Positions 4,926-5,197 of a stretch of 5,197 bases of DNA are shown here, one piece after another. The notes under the pieces were generated by a model, which was given only the letters and a program-made list of their open reading frames with translations, made no database searches and was not told the origin of the DNA. Every line of letters begins with the position of its first letter. Position 1 is the stretch's first letter. Both the position numbers and the translations under genes were made by a program. The DNA comes from an uncultured Bacteroidales bacterium. Lineage in GTDB: Bacteria; Bacteroidota; Bacteroidia; Bacteroidales; Paludibacteraceae. The stretch covers positions 1 to 5,197 of the forward strand of contig CALAUY010000198.1 in the NCBI GenBank assembly GCA_937892015.1. The letters run 5' to 3'.

Positions 4926-5197
4926 ATGTACAAGCGAATACTTTTGAAACTATCGGGTGAGTCGCTCATGGGAGCTAAAGGCTACGGAATCGACGAAGAG
5001 CGGCTGTCGAAATACGCCGAACAGATTCGTCAGATATCGGCAATGGGCGTGCAAGTGGGCATCGTCATCGGCGGCGGAAATATCTTCAGAGGCCTCTCCG
5101 GCGCAAAGAAAGGGTTCGACCGCGTCAAAGGCGACCAAATGGGCATGCTGGCCACCGTCATCAATGCGCTGGCACTCTCGTCGGCACTGGAAGCTAT
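4926..5197 (+). CDS. pyrH: UMP kinase, 5' part (runs off the window)
   Basis: Bacterial UMP kinase phosphorylates UMP to UDP with ATP in pyrimidine nucleotide synthesis and belongs to the amino acid kinase family. The first 90 residues are present. They show the nucleotide-binding start YKRILLKLSGESL (K8, G11, E12), the glycine-rich loop IGGGNIFRG at 48-56, and DQMGMLATVINALAL at 70-84, which together are diagnostic of PyrH. The full protein would be expected to be about 235-240 residues, so more than half lies beyond the window. The ATG at 4926 is supported by the conserved N-terminus; no Shine-Dalgarno is visible. It is 12 bp after the carbonic anhydrase family gene, consistent with co-transcription. 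Confidence 0.97.
   Translation, partial: MYKRILLKLSGESLMGAKGYGIDEERLSKYAEQIRQISAMGVQVGIVIGGGNIFRGLSGAKKGFDRVKGDQMGMLATVINALALSSALEA

Overview
The window looks like a chromosomal segment from a member of the Bacteroidales (phylum Bacteroidota). The main evidence is three promoters of the Bacteroidota sigma-factor type (TTTG / 20 nt / TAnnTTTG), A-rich leaders without a clear Shine-Dalgarno sequence, and the character of the proteins. Genus and species cannot be read from the sequence.

Left part (1-3143): the window opens inside a compound tandem repeat (1-210) with two nested levels of repetition. A gene-poor stretch and promoter P1 follow. Then come two convergent genes for ATPases of the AAA_14 + DUF4143 architecture (428-1615 on +, 1854-3143 on -). 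Both have a Walker A/B ATPase module at the N-terminus and a C-terminal domain with nuclease-like acidic/lysine residues. They belong to clearly different subfamilies and their biological role is not known. Their 238-bp convergent spacer holds two 9-bp-period repeats and an AT-rich hairpin that may terminate the minus-strand gene.

Middle (3144-3774): a 631-bp divergent intergenic region carries P2 (driving the minus-strand ATPase), a perfect 14-bp palindrome, a 23-bp tandem repeat with seven full copies and a partial eighth, a second copy of the GTGTGCAAA dispersed repeat, an A/T-tract inverted repeat, and P3. I see no credible protein or RNA gene here.

Right part (3775-5197): a compact, more GC-rich housekeeping run on the + strand contains ruvA (Holliday-junction DNA binding), a gamma-class carbonic anhydrase family protein, and the 5' part of pyrH (UMP kinase), which runs off the window. 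Spacings of 11 and 12 bp suggest one transcript from P3.

The most notable signals are non-coding. They are the 23-bp array that is open in nearly all of its copies in all six frames, the compound 9-bp/59-77-bp array, the same-orientation dispersed GTGTGCAAA repeats, and three promoters that match well beyond the core consensus. No CRISPR array, transposase, tRNA or rRNA was seen. I could not establish a new functional system; the repeats and the paired ATPases are the best candidates for follow-up.
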